In this document: piece by piece, positions 43,383 to 51,886 of the stretch | Layout: each line of letters begins with the position of its first letter | How positions within the stretch are numbered: the first letter of the stretch is position 1 | From: Sphingomonas crusticola | GTDB taxonomy: Bacteria > Pseudomonadota > Alphaproteobacteria > Sphingomonadales > Sphingomonadaceae | DNA length: 64,000 nt | Direction: 5' to 3' | Assembly: GCF_003391115.1 (NCBI RefSeq) | Contig: NZ_QTJP01000001.1 | Location: forward strand, 1,364,001-1,428,000 | Made by a program: the position numbers and the translations under genes | Notes under the pieces: model-generated | What the model was told of the DNA's origin: nothing | The model's database searches: none | The model's input: the letters and a program-made list of their open reading frames with translations, nothing else

Positions 43383-45044
43383 TCAGGCTGCGGCGAGCAA
43401 CCGCTCCGCCTGCGCGCGTGCCTCGTCAGTAACTTCGGCGCCCGACAGCATCCGCGCGATTTCCTCGCGCCTTTCCCCCTCGTCCAGACGGTGGATACCG
43501 GTCCGCGCGACCAGACCATCGGAGCGCTTGCGGATCAACCAGTGCCGGTCGGCGCGTGCCGCGACCTGCGGGCTGTGCGTCACCACCAGTATCTGGGCCT
43601 GATCGGCAAGCCGCGCGAGGCGTTCGCCGATCGCCGCCGCGACCGCGCCGCCGACGCCACGATCGACCTCGTCGAAGATCATCGTGCCCGCCCCGCCCTC
43701 TTCCGCCAGCGCGACCTTGAGCGCCAGGATGAAGCGCGACAATTCGCCGCCGCTCGCGATCTTCACCAGTGGCGCGAAGGGGGCGCCGGGATTGGTCGAG
43801 ATTGCGAACTCGACCCGATCCTGACCGGCTGCACCCCAGCCGGTTTCGGGCAGCGCCTCGATCGTGGTGTGGAAGCGTGCCGCATCCAGCTTGAGCGGGC
43901 CGAGTTCGGCGGCGACCGCCGTATCAAGGCGAACAGCCGCGGCTTGGCGCGACGACGAGAGCGCCGTCGCCTCCGCAAGATATGCATCACGGGCGGACGC
44001 CAGTTCGCGCTCCAATGCTGCCAGCCCCTCGCCGCCGGCCTCGATCCGGGCCAGCCGCCCGCCCAGCTCCTCGGCGAGCGCTGCCAGATCGTCGGGCTCG
44101 ACGCGATGCTTGCGGGCCAGCGCGCGCAGATCGAACAGGCGTGTTTCCATCGCTTCCAGCCGCGCGGGATCGAACGAGAAAGCGGCCCGGGCGTCGCCAA
44201 GGCGATCCTCGGCTTCCGCCGCCTCGATCACCGCTCGATCGACCGCGGCAAGCGCCTGCGCAAGCGTCTCATGCTCGGACGCGAGTCGGTCGAGACGCCG
44301 CGCCGCCTGGCGAAGCTGCGCCAGTCCGCCATCGGAACCTTCGAGCAATGCCGCCGCCGTTTCCAGCTCGTCGGCGAGGCGAGCGCCCTTCTGCATGGTC
44401 GCCCGCGCCTCAGCCAGCATCGCCTCCTCGCCCGGTTCAGGCCCGGCGGCGGCGAGTTCGGCGACGGCGTGTTCCAGCCATTCCCGATCGCGAGCAGCAT
44501 TTTCGAGATCGGCGGCGGCGGTGGCGAGGGCGTCCTCGGCGGCGCGCCAGCGCGCGTGCGCGGAAGCGGCGGCGGCGCCGTCGATCCGCCCGAAGCTGTC
44601 GAGCAGCGCGCGGTGGCCGCGCGCATTGAGCAGGCCGCGATCGTCATGCTGGCCATGGATCTCGACCAGGCTGCTCCCCAGTGCGCGAAGCAGCCCGGCG
44701 GACGCGGGCTGATCGTTGACGAAGGCGCGGCTGCCGCCGTCCGCGCGTACGGAACGACGGATAACCAGTGGCTCGCCCGGCTCGATCGACAGATCCCCCT
44801 CGGCCAGCAGCAGCAGCGCGGGATGGCCTGCGGGTAATTCGAAGGTCGCGGTCACACTCGCCTGGTCCGCACCCTGCCGTACCAACCCGGTGTCGGCACG
44901 GACGCCGAGCGCGAGGCCAAGCGCATCGAGCAGGATCGATTTGCCGGCACCGGTCTCGCCAGTCAGCACGCCAAGGCCGGGACCGAATTCAAGCGCAAGC
45001 GCCTCGATCAGGACGACGTCGCGAATGGCGAGAGCGGTCAGCAT
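43383..45044 (-). CDS. recN: DNA repair protein RecN
   Basis: 553 residues, the normal length. An SMC-like N-terminal head has Walker A G-E-T-G-A-G-K-S at 29-36, then V-E-I-H-G-Q-H-D near 126, which is characteristic of RecN. Long coiled coils occupy about 155-370. The C-terminal head has S-G-G-E-L-S-R-F and F-D-E-V-D-R-G-V-G-G near 425-460. RecN holds sister chromatids or DNA ends during double-strand break repair. It is the last gene of the yajC-secDF-bamD operon, 18 bp after the M48 protease gene; bamD-recN linkage is common in alphaproteobacteria, here with the protease gene inserted. Confidence 0.96.
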   Translation of the reverse strand: MLTALAIRDVVLIEALALEFGPGLGVLTGETGAGKSILLDALGLALGVRADTGLVRQGADQASVTATFELPAGHPALLLLAEGDLSIEPGEPLVIRRSVRADGGSRAFVNDQPASAGLLRALGSSLVEIHGQHDDRGLLNARGHRALLDSFGRIDGAAAASAHARWRAAEDALATAAADLENAARDREWLEHAVAELAAAGPEPGEEAMLAEARATMQKGARLADELETAAALLEGSDGGLAQLRQAARRLDRLASEHETLAQALAAVDRAVIEAAEAEDRLGDARAAFSFDPARLEAMETRLFDLRALARKHRVEPDDLAALAEELGGRLARIEAGGEGLAALERELASARDAYLAEATALSSSRQAAAVRLDTAVAAELGPLKLDAARFHTTIEALPETGWGAAGQDRVEFAISTNPGAPFAPLVKIASGGELSRFILALKVALAEEGGAGTMIFDEVDRGVGGAVAAAIGERLARLADQAQILVVTHSPQVAARADRHWLIRKRSDGLVARTGIHRLDEGERREEIARMLSGAEVTDEARAQAERLLAAA

Positions 45045-45062
45045 CGCGCCTAGATAGCGTTG

Positions 45063-46283
45063 CTAGGCGCCGGGCGGTAGCGGCCCGTATGGCGCGCCGA
45101 CATGATTCGGATGTGCCGCCTTCCACTCCATTGCTCGTCGCACGCGGCGCTCCACCGAGGGATGGTCATAGAACAGCATCTCCTCCAGCCAGCCCGGCGA
45201 GGATGCGCGATAGGCGATCGTCTTGACCAAAGCCTTGGCCAGACCATCCGGCTGATGGGCGTTGGCGAGCGAAAAGCGGTCGGCATCGCTTTCCGCGAAC
45301 CGCGTCATGCTCGTGCTGAGCGGCGTGGAAAGCAGGCCGAGTATAGCCGCGATGATCATCAACACCGGTAGCCCGGCTGGATCGGCCAGGCCGCCAATCC
45401 CGCTTGTGCCGGCGATCCGCGCGCGCACGGCGGGATAAAGGCGATCAATCAACCAGAAGGCGGCGACCGCCATCACGCACATGAAGCCGGCAAACCAAAG
45501 GATGTGCTTGTGGACGTAATGGCCCATCTCGTGGCCGACGACGCCGATCACCTCGGACATGTCGGCATGCTGCTTGAACATCGTGTCGCTCATCGCGACG
45601 CGCGCCGTGCCGAACAGGCCGGAGACGTTGGCGGTGTAGCGATCTGACTGCTTGGAGCCGTTGTAGATCAGGATTTTGTCGTGCGGCACGCCGGTTGCCT
45701 CGGCGAGCTTGACCACCTCGGTGCGTACCGGGCCATCGGGAGCGGGCGTATATCGGTTGAACAAGGGCTCGATGAAGATCGGGGCGATCACCACCATCAG
45801 GATCACGCCGGCGACCGCCACGCCCGAAGCCCACAGCCACCAGCTGCGCGGTGCCCGGCGGACCAAAGTGTAGAGCGCGAGCAGGAACAGAGTGGTGATG
45901 ATCAGCGAGATCGGAAGCGCCTTGGCGGTGTCGCCGAACCAGCTGGCCAGCGACTGGGAGCTGAGCTGATAGCTGCGCTCGCGCCACCAGGAGGTATAGA
46001 TCGTCCAGGGCAGCTGGATCAGGAAATCGAGCAGCACGAACGTCGCGGCGACGGCAAGTATCGTGCGCTTCGGCCGGTCGCCATTCGGGTTGAGACGCTC
46101 GCGCAGCCGCAGCAGGATGCCGCTCTTCAGGATCAGCCAGGCTGCAGCGATCGTCACGAGGCACGACCATAACAAAAGCCATTCGCCGCCATGGGTATAG
46201 GCAGTCGCCTTGGCGTGCGCTGCCGGAGAGAGGGTGGCCATGTAAGCGGCGGTCGCCGCGGCCGGATCGAATGCGCTCATCAT
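45063..46283 (-). CDS. M48-family membrane metalloprotease (Ste24/CAAX protease-like)
   Basis: 406 residues with several membrane segments (about 35-55, 78-98, 120-142, 148-172, 260-285, 300-325). The zinc motif H-E-M-G-H lies near 249-253 and the third ligand in E-S-D-A-D near 335. The length and multi-pass topology fit Ste24-type CAAX proteases rather than soluble HtpX-like enzymes. Bacterial homologues degrade misfolded or jammed membrane proteins, which suits its position among secDF, bamD and recN. ATG 46283 or 46280 could start it; gaps of 27 and 18 bp indicate operon membership. Confidence 0.9.
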   Translation of the reverse strand: MMSAFDPAAATAAYMATLSPAAHAKATAYTHGGEWLLLWSCLVTIAAAWLILKSGILLRLRERLNPNGDRPKRTILAVAATFVLLDFLIQLPWTIYTSWWRERSYQLSSQSLASWFGDTAKALPISLIITTLFLLALYTLVRRAPRSWWLWASGVAVAGVILMVVIAPIFIEPLFNRYTPAPDGPVRTEVVKLAEATGVPHDKILIYNGSKQSDRYTANVSGLFGTARVAMSDTMFKQHADMSEVIGVVGHEMGHYVHKHILWFAGFMCVMAVAAFWLIDRLYPAVRARIAGTSGIGGLADPAGLPVLMIIAAILGLLSTPLSTSMTRFAESDADRFSLANAHQPDGLAKALVKTIAYRASSPGWLEEMLFYDHPSVERRVRRAMEWKAAHPNHVGAPYGPLPPGA

Positions 46284-46310
46284 GCCTCCCCTCGCGTCGG
46301 GCAGGCCCGA

Positions 46311-47132
46311 TCAGGCCTTAGCCTTATCCTTACCCTTCGACGGCGTGCCTTCGTTCTTCTGGATAAGTGTGTAGGCGCGTTGATACCAGTCGCTGCCAGG
46401 GAAATTGGCGCCGAGCACCGCGGCCGTACGATGCGCCTGCTCCGGCACGCCCAATTCCAGGTAGCTTTCGGTCAGGCGCAGCAGCGCCTCCGGCACATGG
46501 CTGGTGGTCTGGTAGGTATCGACCACCTTGCGGAAACGGTAGACCGAGGCGAGCCATTCGTGGCGGCGCTGGTAGAAGCGGCCGATATCCATCTCGCGCC
46601 CGGCCAGATGGTCGTTGATCAGATCGACCTTGAGCCGCGCGTCGGACGCATAGGGCGAATCCGGATAGCGGCGAATGAGGTCGCCCATGGCGTCGAGCGC
46701 CTGCGCGCTGATCTTCTGATCGCGGTTCACATCGCCGATCTGCTCGTAATAAGCGACCGCGATCAGATACATCGCGTAGGGCGCGTCCTTGTTGCCCGGA
46801 TGGATCGACAGGAAGCGCTGCGCGCTCTCGATCGACTGCGGATAATCTTGCGCAAGATAATGGCTGAACGCGCTCATCAGCTCGGCCCGACGCGCCCATA
46901 CCGAATAAGGATGCTGGCGCTCGACCTCGTCGAACAGGACGGCTGCGATCTTGTAGCGCTTGCGGTCGAGCTGGTTCTTGGCAGCATTGTACAGCGTCTC
47001 AACGTCGCGAGCGACGTAGCGGTTATTCTCCTTGCTCGCCTTCTTGTCGGCGGCGTGACCGGCGCTGCCGGTCAGGAGAAGGGCGGAGACGAGGCTCGCG
47101 GCGAGCGCGGAGCGAAGACGGGAAAGACGCAT
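46311..47132 (-). CDS. bamD: Outer-membrane assembly factor BamD, lipobox cysteine replaced
   Basis: 273 residues with a signal peptide and then five TPR-like repeats (about 40-255), including D-V-E-T-L-Y-N-A-A-K near 43 and V-E-R-Q-H-P-Y-S near 70, which identify BamD. BamD is normally a lipoprotein with L-x-G-C; here the signal ends L-L-L-T-G-S-A-G-H-A-A-D, with AGC (Ser) where TGC (Cys) is expected. The protein may instead be cut by signal peptidase I after G-H-A or A-A and be soluble in the periplasm. It lies between secF (102 bp) and the M48 gene (27 bp). Confidence 0.93.
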   Translation of the reverse strand: MRLSRLRSALAASLVSALLLTGSAGHAADKKASKENNRYVARDVETLYNAAKNQLDRKRYKIAAVLFDEVERQHPYSVWARRAELMSAFSHYLAQDYPQSIESAQRFLSIHPGNKDAPYAMYLIAVAYYEQIGDVNRDQKISAQALDAMGDLIRRYPDSPYASDARLKVDLINDHLAGREMDIGRFYQRRHEWLASVYRFRKVVDTYQTTSHVPEALLRLTESYLELGVPEQAHRTAAVLGANFPGSDWYQRAYTLIQKNEGTPSKGKDKAKA

Positions 47133-47233
47133 AGAGGCGACCCTTTAGACCAGCACCCGAAGCGCGGGAAGTGTTATGAGGCGCGACGATAGGGGCGTCG
47201 AGATTGCCGTCACATGAAGCGGAACGCGCTTTC

Positions 47234-48199
47234 TCAGCGGACCCGCTCCGCGCCGGACGAGGGGCCGCTGGGGCTCTTCTTGCCCGATGAGGAGATTTGC
47301 GGGGTTAGTCCGAGGGAGATCAGCAGCGAGCTCGACACGTAGATCGAGCTGTAGGTGCCGACGATCACGCCCAGCATCATCGCCGCGGTAAAGCCGCGCA
47401 GCACCGGTCCACCGAAGATCAGCAGCGAACCCAGCGCGAGCAATACGGTCAGCGAGGTCATTACCGTTCGCGGCAACGTCTCGTTGACCGACAGATCGAC
47501 CAGAGCGCGCATGTCCATCTGGCGGTATTTGCGCATATTCTCGCGGATGCGATCGTCGATCACGATCTTGTCGTTGATCGAATAGCCGATGATCGTGAGC
47601 ACGGCGGCGACGATGTTGAGATCGAACTCCAGCCGAGTGAGCGCAAAGAAGCCCAGGGTCACCAGCACGTCGTGCATGATCGCGACGAAGGTCGAGACGC
47701 CGAACTGCCATTCGTAGCGCAGCCAGGAAAAGATCGCGATCGCCAGCACCGCCAGAAACACCGCGAGCAGGCCGTTGCGGATCAGCTCGTTCGACACCTT
47801 GCCGGAGACCGTCTCGGCACGGTTGAAGGTGACGCCGGCATATTTCGCCTTGAGCGCTGATTCGACGCCGTTGATCAGGCGATTGGTCGCGCCTTCGTCC
47901 CTGGCGGCCGGCAGGGGCAGGCGGATCGAAAAGACGTTGGGCGCGCCGAAGGTGGACAGCGCGGCTTCACCAACATGGAGCCGATCGATATCCGTCCGCA
48001 CCTGATCCGCGCTGGGCGAGGTCGGGAAGCGCGCCTCGATCAGCACGCCGCCGACAAAATCAACGCCGAGATTGAGCCCGCGCACGCCGACCAATGCCGC
48101 AGCGGCCAGCGTCAGCGCTGCGGTCAGCGCGAAGGCCCAGTAACGCAGGCGGACGAACCCGATATTGGTGTGATCGGGGACAAGCTTGAGGAGGCGCAT
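47234..48199 (-). CDS. secF: Protein translocase subunit SecF
   Basis: 321 residues with six membrane segments. Hallmarks are G-V-D-F-V-G-G near 45-51 and the fourth-helix motif S-I-N-D-K-I-V-I-D-D-R-I-R-E-N near 207, where most SecF have N-D-T-V-V-V-F-D. SecDF uses the proton gradient to pull proteins across during Sec export. The start overlaps the secD stop by one base (TGATG). The C-terminal tail is Ser/Gly/Lys-rich. Confidence 0.96.
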   Translation of the reverse strand: MRLLKLVPDHTNIGFVRLRYWAFALTAALTLAAAALVGVRGLNLGVDFVGGVLIEARFPTSPSADQVRTDIDRLHVGEAALSTFGAPNVFSIRLPLPAARDEGATNRLINGVESALKAKYAGVTFNRAETVSGKVSNELIRNGLLAVFLAVLAIAIFSWLRYEWQFGVSTFVAIMHDVLVTLGFFALTRLEFDLNIVAAVLTIIGYSINDKIVIDDRIRENMRKYRQMDMRALVDLSVNETLPRTVMTSLTVLLALGSLLIFGGPVLRGFTAAMMLGVIVGTYSSIYVSSSLLISLGLTPQISSSGKKSPSGPSSGAERVR

Positions 48200-49812
48200 C
48201 AGATGTGGATCTCCGTCGGGCGATTACGCCTGATCCAACCGGCAGTGAGCATGCGGGTGAAGACGACCGCGGTGAAATAGGAGATGAAGATACCTATCAG
48301 GAGCACCACCGCGAAGCCCTTGACCGGGCCCGAGCCGAGCAACAGCATGATGATGCCCGAGATGAAGTGGACGGTGTTCGCTTCGAAGATCGTGCGGCTG
48401 GCTTCCTTGTAGCCGAGCTCGACCGACTGGACGACGCCGCGGCCGCGATGCCGCTCTTCGCGGATGCGCTCGTTGATGAGCACGTTGGCGTCGACGGCGG
48501 TACCGATCGTCAGGACGAAGCCGGCGATGCCGGGCAGCGTCAGCGTCGCGTTGAGCAACGCCATGACGGCGAGGATGACGAAGATGTTAAAGATCACCGC
48601 CAGGTTGGCGTAGACGCCGAACCGGCCATAGGTGACGAGCATGAACACGATCACGGCGACGCTGGCGATGATCGATGCGATCACGCCGGCGTGGATCGAA
48701 TCGGCGCCGAGCTGCGGCCCGACGGTGCGCTCCTCGATCACCTTCAAGGCGACCGGCAGCTTGCCCGAACGCAGCGCGATGGCGAGCTGGTTGGCGCTGT
48801 CGACGGTGAAGCTGCCGTGGATGATGGCATTGCCACCGAGGATCGGCTCGTCGATGCGCGGCGCCGACAAGACCTGATTGTCGAGGATCATCGCGAACAG
48901 CTTGCCCGAATTCTCCTGCGTCGCGCGGGCGAACTTGCGCCCGCCCGACGGGTTGAACTTGAGGCTGACGGCCGGCTGCTGATTGTCGTCGCGGCTGAGA
49001 TCGGCATTGATCAGATCGTCGCCGGACAGGATCGCACGGCGCTGCACGGCGAGATAGCGCGGCGGCGCGTTGGCAGGCTCGCCCGGATCCTTGGCGAATT
49101 GCAGTATCTCGCTGCCGGGCGGCGCGTGGCCCGCCTGGACCTGTGCAGGATCGGCATTCATGTCGACCATCTTGAATTCAAGCTTGGCGGTCTTGCCGAT
49201 CAAGGCCTTGAGGCCGGCGGGATCCTGCAGGCCGGGGACCTGCACCAATATGCGGGTCGCGCCTTCGCGGACGATGGTTGGCTCGCGGGTACCGAGCGCG
49301 TCGATGCGTTTGCGCACGACCTCGGTCGCGGTCTTCATCGCCTTGTCGGCGCTATCGGCGGTGCCGGCCTGGGTCGGCGTCATGACGATCCGGGTCGAAT
49401 CGACGACGTTGACGTTCCAATCGCGCTGACCGGTCACGCCAACCGCCTGGGTTTGGGTGCGAGCGCGCTCGACCGCTGCGTCGAGCTGGCCGATGTCGCG
49501 TACGAAGAAAGACAGCCGGCCGCCTGCAGTCGAAATGTCACCGATATCGATACGGGTATCGCCGCGGCGCATCTCAGTGCGGATCGTGTCTTCCATCCGC
49601 TGCAGGTTCTGCTTGGCGAGATCGGCGGTGTCCGCCTCGAGCAGCAAGTGGCTGCCGCCCGACAGATCGAGGCCGAGATTGATGCGCGGCATGCCCGCCA
49701 GGCCGAGCCGGCCGGCGACGCTTTCGGGCATCAGGCTGGGGACTGCGAGGGCGACTCCGGCCAGCAAGAGCAGCCAGATCCAAATCACCTTCCAGCGCGG
49801 AAAATCGAGCAT
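48199..49812 (-). CDS. secD: Protein translocase subunit SecD
   Basis: 537 residues from ATG 49812 (M-L-D-F-P-R-W-K-V); the longer frame to 49917 overlaps yajC and is rejected. An N-terminal helix (about 8-27) is followed by a large periplasmic region with G-L-D-L-S-G-G-S-H near 49 and I-L-V-Q-V-P-G near 190. Five C-terminal helices end with D-A-N-V-L-I-N-E-R-I-R-E-E near 445. It works with SecF in Sec export. It is 13 bp below yajC. Confidence 0.97.
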   Translation of the reverse strand: MLDFPRWKVIWIWLLLLAGVALAVPSLMPESVAGRLGLAGMPRINLGLDLSGGSHLLLEADTADLAKQNLQRMEDTIRTEMRRGDTRIDIGDISTAGGRLSFFVRDIGQLDAAVERARTQTQAVGVTGQRDWNVNVVDSTRIVMTPTQAGTADSADKAMKTATEVVRKRIDALGTREPTIVREGATRILVQVPGLQDPAGLKALIGKTAKLEFKMVDMNADPAQVQAGHAPPGSEILQFAKDPGEPANAPPRYLAVQRRAILSGDDLINADLSRDDNQQPAVSLKFNPSGGRKFARATQENSGKLFAMILDNQVLSAPRIDEPILGGNAIIHGSFTVDSANQLAIALRSGKLPVALKVIEERTVGPQLGADSIHAGVIASIIASVAVIVFMLVTYGRFGVYANLAVIFNIFVILAVMALLNATLTLPGIAGFVLTIGTAVDANVLINERIREERHRGRGVVQSVELGYKEASRTIFEANTVHFISGIIMLLLGSGPVKGFAVVLLIGIFISYFTAVVFTRMLTAGWIRRNRPTEIHI

Positions 49813-49825
49813 CGTCTTTCCCGCG

Positions 49826-50164
49826 TCAGTCGTTCGCGGGGGCGCCGAGCGGGCGGATCTCGCTGAGCGTCGAGCGCAGCGCACGCACGCGGACATTGGG
49901 GCCGAGCTCCAGCTCAACCTCGTCGCCGTCGACCTTGATAACCTTGCCGATCAGGCCGCCCGCGGTGATGACCGTGTCGCCCTTCTTGGCGGCCTCGATC
50001 TTCGCGCGCTGCGCCTTCTGTGCCTTGCGCTGCGGATTGATGAACAGCACCCACCAGATGGCGAGGATGACCACCATGATGGGCAGCGGTGAGGCCATGA
50101 GCGCCTGCAACGTGCTGGGCGGCGCTGCGCCGGCTGCCTGGGCGTAAGCGGGCGATGCGAACAT
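49826..50164 (-). CDS. yajC: Sec translocase accessory protein YajC
   Basis: 112 residues from ATG 50164 (M-F-A-S-P-A-Y-A-Q-A). One membrane helix (about 27-46) ends in I-N-P-Q-R-K-A-Q-K, followed by G-D-T-V-I-T-A-G-G-L-I-G-K-V near 64, both typical for YajC. It binds SecDF. The longer frame to 50239 would place extra residues before the helix and is rejected. First gene of the secDF operon. Confidence 0.95.
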   Translation of the reverse strand: MFASPAYAQAAGAAPPSTLQALMASPLPIMVVILAIWWVLFINPQRKAQKAQRAKIEAAKKGDTVITAGGLIGKVIKVDGDEVELELGPNVRVRALRSTLSEIRPLGAPAND

Positions 50165-50266
50165 GTGTGACGGCCCCGAAAATGCTGGTGCGCCGCGCGG
50201 AAATCGCGTGTCGGCTGCAGGAAGCGGCGCGCCTATCACGGCGCGTTGCGGCGAGCAATGCCGTGC

Positions 50267-50295
50267 TTGCCAAGCGCGGCCCTTCTCTCTAGTTG
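50267..50295 (+). promoter_or_regulatory. Candidate tRNA-Pro promoter
   Basis: TTGCCA (50267-50272), a 17-bp spacer and TAGTTG (50290-50295) precede the tRNA by about 14 bp. The -10 match is partial, so this is a moderate guess. Confidence 0.4.
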
Positions 50296-50309
50296 GCCGG
50301 CGCTTAGGT

Positions 50310-50386
50310 CGGGGCGTGGCGCAGCCTGGTAGCGCATCAGACTGGGGGTCTGAGGGTCGCAGGTTCGAATCCTGTCGCCCCGACCA
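50310..50386 (+). tRNA. tRNA-Pro (anticodon GGG)
   Basis: A 77-base cloverleaf. The acceptor stem is CGGGGCG / CGCCCCG. The anticodon stem TCAGA / TCTGA (50337-50341, 50349-50353) closes a seven-base loop with GGG at 50344-50346. The T loop reads GGTTCGAATCC, and CCA is encoded. It lies in the gap between yajC and the frameshifted acyltransferase gene. Confidence 0.97.
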
Positions 50387-50473
50387 GTATTTAGCTTGAG
50401 AGGCGCCCCTGGCTTCGCAGCGAGCACTCGTCGCGCCGGCAGGCGATGCAGTTCTATCAACGTTAGCGCGAGA

Positions 50474-51611
50474 TCAGGGGGCAGCGATCTCCTCCGCCGG
50501 CGTTTGCCCCGCAAGCCGGCGCTGGGAAAACATGGCGAGCAGCCTCTTTCCGAGCTTCTGGCCCGGCCGTTCGAGCAGCGAATACGTTACGAACGCAGCG
50601 ACATAAGCGGCAGGCGCCGCGATCCCGAAAGCAAGGCAAAAAACGAACGGCACTGGAAATTCCGTGGCCCCATCGCGCAATCGCCCATGCTGCGACCGCA
50701 TGGAGGATCAGCAAGTGTATCAGATAGACCCCATAGGAGAGCTCGCCCAGCCAATGAAATGGCGGCGAACCGAGCACAGCCGACGCACGATCGAACAGGC
50801 TGGTGCTGCGCCAGTGGATCAATCCGAACACGATGATCAGCAGCAGTTCGCGCACCACGAGGTGGAGAACGTCCCGTTGCCCCCCGATGGGAATAGCAGC
50901 CAGGCCCATGGCCAAGAGGAGGTAAGGGACCTTCTGCTTCCCAGCCGCGGCGATCAGCATGCCGGCGAGGAACATGTGCATCTTGAGCGCAAGAAAGGAT
51001 GGCATCGGAAACGCTATTTGCATTGCCTTCAGCGCAACCACGGCGCCGACCGCGAGCATTGCTACGCAAGAAGCGGCGGCGAGCCATCCGATCCTGCGTG
51101 CGAACAGCACGACGAACGGGAACGCCGCATAGAATTGCATCTCGAGCCCCAGGCTCCAGTCCGGCAGCGGCGTCCTATAGGAATAGCCGGGCACCAGCCC
51201 AAAAGCATAAGTAAGGTGCATGAGGAAGTTTGCCGCGCTGGCGTCAATGTAGCGCTCTGGCATCTGCAAAGGGGCCCCGACGAAGGTATCGATTAGCACC
51301 CGATCCGCGTACATCGCCCTGCCAGCGAGCAATGCGACGGTCAGCAGCAAGAAATAGACCGGCGAAAGGCGAAAGAAACGCCTGACCCAGAAGCCCATCC
51401 ACACATCAGGCTTACGCCAATCCTCCCTGCTTTTCCGCAGGTCGTATTGGAACACCATCAGGAAGCCCGACAGATAGATGAATAGATCGACGCCCAAATC
51501 CGGCTGACCGAGGATCGGCAGGAAAAATCCGGTCAAAATCATGCAATGGCCGACCAACACCCATAGCGCGGCGATGCCCCGCAAGCCGTCCAGGCATTCG
51601 ATTCTCGCCAT
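50474..51611 (-). pseudogene. Frameshifted acyltransferase-3 family gene
   Basis: The frame from ATG 51611 encodes a membrane acyltransferase (M-A-R-I-E-C-L-D-G-L-R-G-I-A-A; D-L-F-I-Y-L-S-G-F near 43; about ten hydrophobic segments; W-L-G-E-L-S-Y-G-V-Y-L-I-H near 290). After about residue 313 the same frame turns into unrelated Arg/Cys-rich sequence ending at 50463. The expected family C-terminus (F-V-T-Y-S-L-L-E-R-P-G-Q-K) lies in another frame, ending at 50474. Removing one base from the CCCC run at 50668-50671 joins the two into a normal ~378-residue protein. This is either an assembly error, a real mutation or phase variation. Intact members acylate (often O-acetylate) surface glycans in the inner membrane. 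Confidence 0.82.
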
Positions 51612-51886
51612 CGCGCGCCCCTTGCTGCAGCGCAGCAAGTACAACGCACCGGCTATTCTCTCAACCCAGGTCAGCTATTGAGGGACAGCCCGCATGGTTG
51701 GCGGATAGCGGCCATCGCCGACCATACGGGGATTGCTTCTACTAGACCAGGTCCCGGCTTGTGCTTGATGGCTTTCGGCCTCGAATCTGAGCCGACCATC
51801 TTCCCTTGCGCGCGATCTTTCGCGAAGGGCTTATAGCGACACCGCTAGATGCCCGGCTATGGGAGCCAGGAAGAGATGAGGTTTCT
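51612..51886. promoter_or_regulatory. Divergent gap between acyltransferase and FkbM genes
   Basis: 275 bp between two divergently oriented genes; each promoter should lie here. The frame of the downstream gene is open to 51806, but those extra residues do not resemble its family. No clear promoter elements or repeats seen. Confidence 0.35.

Noticed and set aside
43491-44837. A 448-codon + strand open frame opposite recN
   Set aside because: Antisense shadow; recN is well supported by Walker A and the H-G-Q-H motif.
48205-49866. A 553-codon + strand open frame opposite secD
   Set aside because: It mirrors secD in the opposite strand, is low in recognisable motifs and very rich in D/R/G/A, as expected from GC-rich codon positions. 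secD is unmistakable.
50310-50386. tRNA-Pro 3' end as an attachment site
   Set aside because: I did not find a second copy of the tRNA 3' end in the window and there is no integrase gene, so only the general possibility is noted.
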